NCBI GenBank assembly: GCA_000697335.1
Contig: JNEM01009533.1
Coordinates: 1 to 12,952, forward strand
Source: Conidiobolus incongruus B7586
Lineage: Eukaryota; Entomophthoromycota; Entomophthoromycetes; Entomophthorales; Conidiobolaceae
Direction of reading: 5' to 3'
Length of the DNA stretch: 12,952 nt
How positions within the stretch are numbered: the stretch's first letter is position 1; the number at the start of each line of letters is the position of its first letter. Shown one piece after another: positions 9,916-12,952 of the stretch. The notes beneath the pieces are model-generated. The model worked only from the letters and a program-made list of their open reading frames with translations. It searched no databases and was not told where the DNA came from. The translations under genes and the position numbers were made by a program.

Positions 9916-10088
9916 ATTTGCTTGAATAAAATAGGGAATAAAATTACAAAGATTTTATATATCAAAATGATAAAGATAATATTCGTTTTTAATATAATGA
10001 AGGAAAGATAATGATGAACAAAATAAATAATTTTCAATGAATTCAAATATACTAAATATATTAAGTAAACCAGTACAACCGATAATAA

Positions 10089-10160
10089 GGGCGTATAGCT
10101 CAGTGGTAGAGCAATCGACTGCAGATCGATAGGTCGTTGGTTCAAATCCGACTGCGCCCT
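10089..10160 (+). tRNA. trnC-GCA: tRNA-Cys (anticodon GCA), no intron
   Basis: The 72-nt cloverleaf is complete. Acceptor GGGCGTA pairs with TGCGCCC (one G-T pair), D stem GCTC/GAGC has a 7-nt loop, and anticodon stem ATCGA/TCGAT carries the loop CTGCAGA with anticodon GCA. The variable loop is AGGTC, and the T stem GTTGG/CCGAC holds loop TTCAAAT. The internal pol III A box (TAGCTCAGTGG) and B box (GGTTCAAATCC) are intact. CCA is not encoded, as expected in a eukaryote. It reads UGC and UGU codons. Two decayed relatives lie in the same window (1206-1277 and 8981-9052). Confidence 0.97.
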
Positions 10161-10182
10161 TAATTATTAATATCTTCCTATC

Positions 10183-10188
10183 TTTTTT
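10183..10188 (+). terminator. Pol III terminator of tRNA-Cys
   Basis: A run of six T begins 22 nt after the tRNA 3' end, with no T4 or longer run between. This is the usual pol III stop signal. Confidence 0.75.
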
Positions 10189-11023
10189 CAAACTCCTAAT
10201 TATTATTTATTTAATTCTTATTTCCCTAAATAAATAATAATATTTAAAATTCTCTTTAATAAACTCGTCAAATTAATCCTATTTTTAAAACATTTTAACC
10301 TTGTAGTCAAATTAATAATTTTATTCTAATACAATATCATTATCAATGATATATTTATACGGATATAATATTTGATATTTTTTCAATTAAAAATAGCTTT
10401 AATATTAAAATTCAATTAACTTTACATATTATAAATATATTTAATACCAAACATAGCTGAAATTAAAAGAAAAGTTGATTGAAATTGAACGATATATAGA
10501 TAAAGTTTAATAATTGATTACAAATACTAAAATCAAAGAATATATTCATATATATCTCAATTTTACAATTCACTGTATTTTTTATAATCACTTAAGACTA
10601 TGATTATATTAAGTCAAAATTGACATTTTTAGGTGTATAATAAATTAATATATAATATAAATTTTTGATTGCAATTATGTTATTTAAATTTTTGAGCAAA
10701 ACATATCAATATCAGAAATATAATTTATATAATTATGTATACAAAGTTTAGGATATCAGATTAATATAACATATTTAACTGTAAAATTATTATCAATAAT
10801 ATTATATTATTTTTAAACCAGAAATATCAATTTAAATTTTGAAATTGAATTTAATGCAAGAATAATATTTTAAGGATAATCACCATGATTTCAATATAAT
10901 CATTTAATATATAATTTGATTAATATCATCAATATGTTTTTTGAAATTAAAATATGAAAATGATTTAAATTTAATTGATAATAAAATTATAAATCAAAAT
11001 CATATGAGTATATCCTACTTAGG
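10189..11023. other. AT-rich spacer between tRNA-Cys and the ATP18 promoter
   Basis: No gene is visible. An inverted repeat at 10583-10608 (TATAATCA and TGATTATA, 10-nt spacer containing CTTAAG) is the only structure I noticed. From about 11010 onward the sequence becomes richer in C, marking the ATP18 promoter. Confidence 0.5.
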
Positions 11024-11034
11024 AATCCCATAAT
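11024..11034 (+). promoter_or_regulatory. AATCCCATAAT motif upstream of ATP18
   Basis: Same 11-mer as at 4928-4938 before RPN11, at a similar distance from the start codon (115 bp here). It directly precedes a CCAAT box. Possible shared transcription-factor site; inference only. Confidence 0.4.
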
Positions 11035-11035
11035 T

Positions 11036-11042
11036 CCAATCA
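11036..11042 (+). promoter_or_regulatory. CCAAT box upstream of ATP18
   Basis: CCAATCA lies 103 bp before the ATP18 start codon. In fungi the HAP/CBF complex binds CCAAT boxes in front of respiratory genes, so the site fits an ATP synthase subunit. The assignment rests on motif and position only. Confidence 0.5.
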
Positions 11043-11138
11043 ACCCAACTTCCAAACAAAGATTTCCATTGAGATAGCCATCAAGTGTGTAAAGTTTCTA
11101 ATTATTACGAAATCTTTAATTAACAACTAAAAATCAAA

Positions 11139-11390
11139 ATGAACAAATTTTTCGGAGTTCGCACCTTTAACACCCCTATCGTTCGTCCCTTGTACCCCTT
11201 CTTCATCGGTATGGCCATCACCTTCTACGGGGTTGTTAAATTGCAAGCCGCCATGTTGGACACTGAAGAATGGAGAAACAACCCTCAAAGCCCTACCTGT
11301 AAGTATTAATTCTACCCATCAATTATCCTTTATAACATTTATTAACTCATTTTCTTAATTTTAGACCAACCTAAGAAAGATCACCACTAA
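11139..11390 (+). CDS. ATP18: F1Fo ATP synthase subunit J (Atp18), 2 exons, 61 aa
   Basis: Exon 1 is 11139-11298 and exon 2 is 11365-11390. The 66-nt intron has a GTAAGT donor, a TTAAC branch-point candidate and a TTTTAG acceptor; it splits a Tyr codon. The second exon supplies only eight residues and the stop. The protein has the fungal subunit J layout: a short basic N terminus (FGVRTFNTPIVRP, residues 5-17), one membrane span (about 18-39, PLYPFFIGMAITFYGVVKL), and a matrix or intermembrane tail with EEWRNNPQSP (43-52). Length matches the family (59 residues in baker's yeast). Subunit J is a small peripheral-stalk/dimer-interface protein of the Fo sector in the mitochondrial inner membrane. 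The family is mainly fungal, which supports the taxonomic placement and shows the organism has respiring mitochondria. Identification is strong given the short length. Confidence 0.9.
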
Positions 11391-11414
11391 TTGAGTGTCA
11401 CTAATTAGGCAATT

Positions 11415-11420
11415 AATAAA
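11415..11420 (+). terminator. AATAAA polyadenylation signal of ATP18
   Basis: A perfect AATAAA hexamer begins 25 nt after the ATP18 stop codon, a plausible distance for a fungal 3' UTR. Confidence 0.45.
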
Positions 11421-11505
11421 TCACAAAATCTTTTCCAATTTTAATAAGGAATTTAGCCATCTTTTGACTTATACGAATTATATAATATTTGATGTATCTT
11501 TGGCT

Positions 11506-11525
11506 TCTTAGGTTGACGTCTAAGA
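11506..11525. repeat. Hairpin with TGACGT loop downstream of ATP18
   Basis: TCTTAG and CTAAGA form a 6-bp stem around the loop GTTGACGT, 115 nt after the ATP18 stop. It may lie in the 3' flank of the transcript; it could equally be a CRE-like TGACGTC site. Confidence 0.3.
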
Positions 11526-11826
11526 TGAAATTGATGACGATTTTAATTGAGTTAATTTCTACTAATGTGATAAATTATTTTATTTATAATTATAGCTATC
11601 AGAGTAATTTTAACTAACCGAATTATATAATTCTTGTCACTTTTACTTATATTATTAATATTTCATATATTAAATAATTACTTAATCTATTTTTATTTCT
11701 TAATTTATGTGGAATTAAACTAGTGATATTATTTTTATTTTTTTATTACTGTTTATTGTAAAATAAGTCAATACATTTCTAATTAATTCTTTAAAATTTC
11801 ATTACATTAGTTATTTTTTAATTATA

Positions 11827-11850
11827 ATTATTATTATTATTATTATTATT
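11827..11850. repeat. (ATT)8 microsatellite
   Basis: Eight perfect ATT units in intergenic DNA, preceded by an imperfect ATTATA unit. Likely length-variable among strains. Confidence 0.85.
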
Positions 11851-12952
11851 TTAAAATATATGACATCATCAGAAATATACCATTACTTTTATATTATACA
11901 CCACTAATTATTATATAAATACATAATTTCTATTTTTACACTAAATTATATACCTATAACCTCAATATTTGTTGAAACATTGTCATATTTAATTTAATCA
12001 AAACTTGGTTTATTGAACTTATAACGAAATATAGATCTAATACCAATATTATTACCTAATAGATAATATCACTTACTATATTTACTCTATTTAATTATTT
12101 CCTTTATTCTGAAGATTAGTAACTGTATAAATTTATTTATCATTTGTTTATTATACTCTTAATATATTTATAATATTTGATATTTGAAAATAGCTATCAT
12201 TGTACCAATTTTGATTGATCAATGATTTCAATATTTATTTTTTTTTCGATTTATTTTGCTACTACCATTTTTCTATTATTAATAGGTTAAAATATATAGT
12301 TTAAATTTAATTGGTATATTATTTATTAATTGTTTTATAAAATTATTTGATATGTAGAGATATACTCCTAATTATAAATACATATATGTATATTTAATAT
12401 TTAACATATCGTTATTTTTATTTTATATTTATGAATTAATATTTTAAATTGACATTTAAATAATATCGAATATTTTCCAATATATTCAATCAATTTAATT
12501 GGTAAGGTTATATATTAAATTATAAAATATATTAAGATAACATTTATATATTTCATTTTAGTTGTTAATTATATTACTTATTAAGGAATATTTAATTATT
12601 TCACAATAGTTATCAAATTTCTTTTTGAGATGAGCTTTTCATATTAAAACTATTCTAAACAGAATATTTGAAGCTCTTATTCGTTAATATATGGTTTTTA
12701 TTATTAAATTTTGAAAATATTAGTTTTCAATCAATATAATGATTATATAATTTTAATAATTAATAAGAATGACATTATTATAGTGAAATATTGTAAAAGA
12801 TTTATTTTTTTTCATTATATACAATATAATATATTTTAATATATAAATTTGATTAAAATTTTTATTTTGATATTATCTGAATTTTAAATAATAAAATTAA
12901 TTTAAAATTGAAAATCCATAAATATTTGATTTATAATAATAAAAATATATAA

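Larger units (their letters stand above)
11421..12952. other. AT-rich stretch, no gene seen
   Basis: No coding region or RNA gene is visible in 1.5 kb. A short patch at about 11440-11560 is less AT-rich, and the rest is nearly pure A and T. A 14-nt palindrome (ATACATATATGTAT, 12378-12391) is present. Stops are dense in all frames. Confidence 0.6.

Noticed and set aside
9879-10191. Two minus-strand ORFs (88 and 78 codons) over tRNA-Cys
   Set aside because: They are antisense to the intact tRNA gene and continue into AT-rich DNA giving Ile/Phe/Leu-rich peptides; no family resemblance.

Overview
The window looks like a very AT-rich fungal nuclear segment. It has short spliceosomal introns (mostly about 46-68 nt), standard-code genes (CTG aligns with a conserved Leu in RPN11, so not a CUG-Ser yeast) and a fungal-type ATP synthase subunit J. 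The lineage cannot be fixed from the sequence; an AT-rich fungus outside the well-studied yeasts is my guess (inference).

Layout. 1-1181: extremely AT-rich, no gene. 1206-1277 (-): decayed tRNA-Cys-like sequence with a GTA anticodon. 1866-4303 (-): four-exon gene for an EST1/SMG5-6-7 family protein (754 aa) with an FG/Ser/Asn-rich tail. 4304-5053: divergent promoter region. 5054-6195 (+): RPN11, the proteasome lid deubiquitinase (307 aa), in five exons including a 13-nt micro-exon and one intron with a non-canonical GG donor. 6534-7898 (-): three-exon gene for an unrecognised 399-aa protein, convergent with RPN11. 7899-10088: intergenic, with several hairpin-forming sequences, a second tRNA-Cys-like relic (8981-9052) and a 26-bp direct repeat. 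10089-10160 (+): intact tRNA-Cys(GCA). 11139-11390 (+): ATP18 (ATP synthase subunit J, 61 aa), two exons. 11391-12952: AT-rich, no gene.

The protein genes are ordinary housekeeping functions (proteasome, mRNA decay or telomere factor, ATP synthase) and do not form a pathway or cluster. No transposon, virus-derived element, CRISPR array or obvious new multi-gene system is visible. The items most worth a second look are the RPN11 splice architecture, the three related tRNA-Cys sequences in 9 kb, the FG-rich tail of the EST1-like protein, an 11-bp promoter motif shared by RPN11 and ATP18, and the structured intergenic stretch around 8060-8545.

All splice models were worked out by hand from reading frame, family conservation and GT/AG signals. 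RPN11 and ATP18 are well constrained by homology; the other two rest more on frame continuity.
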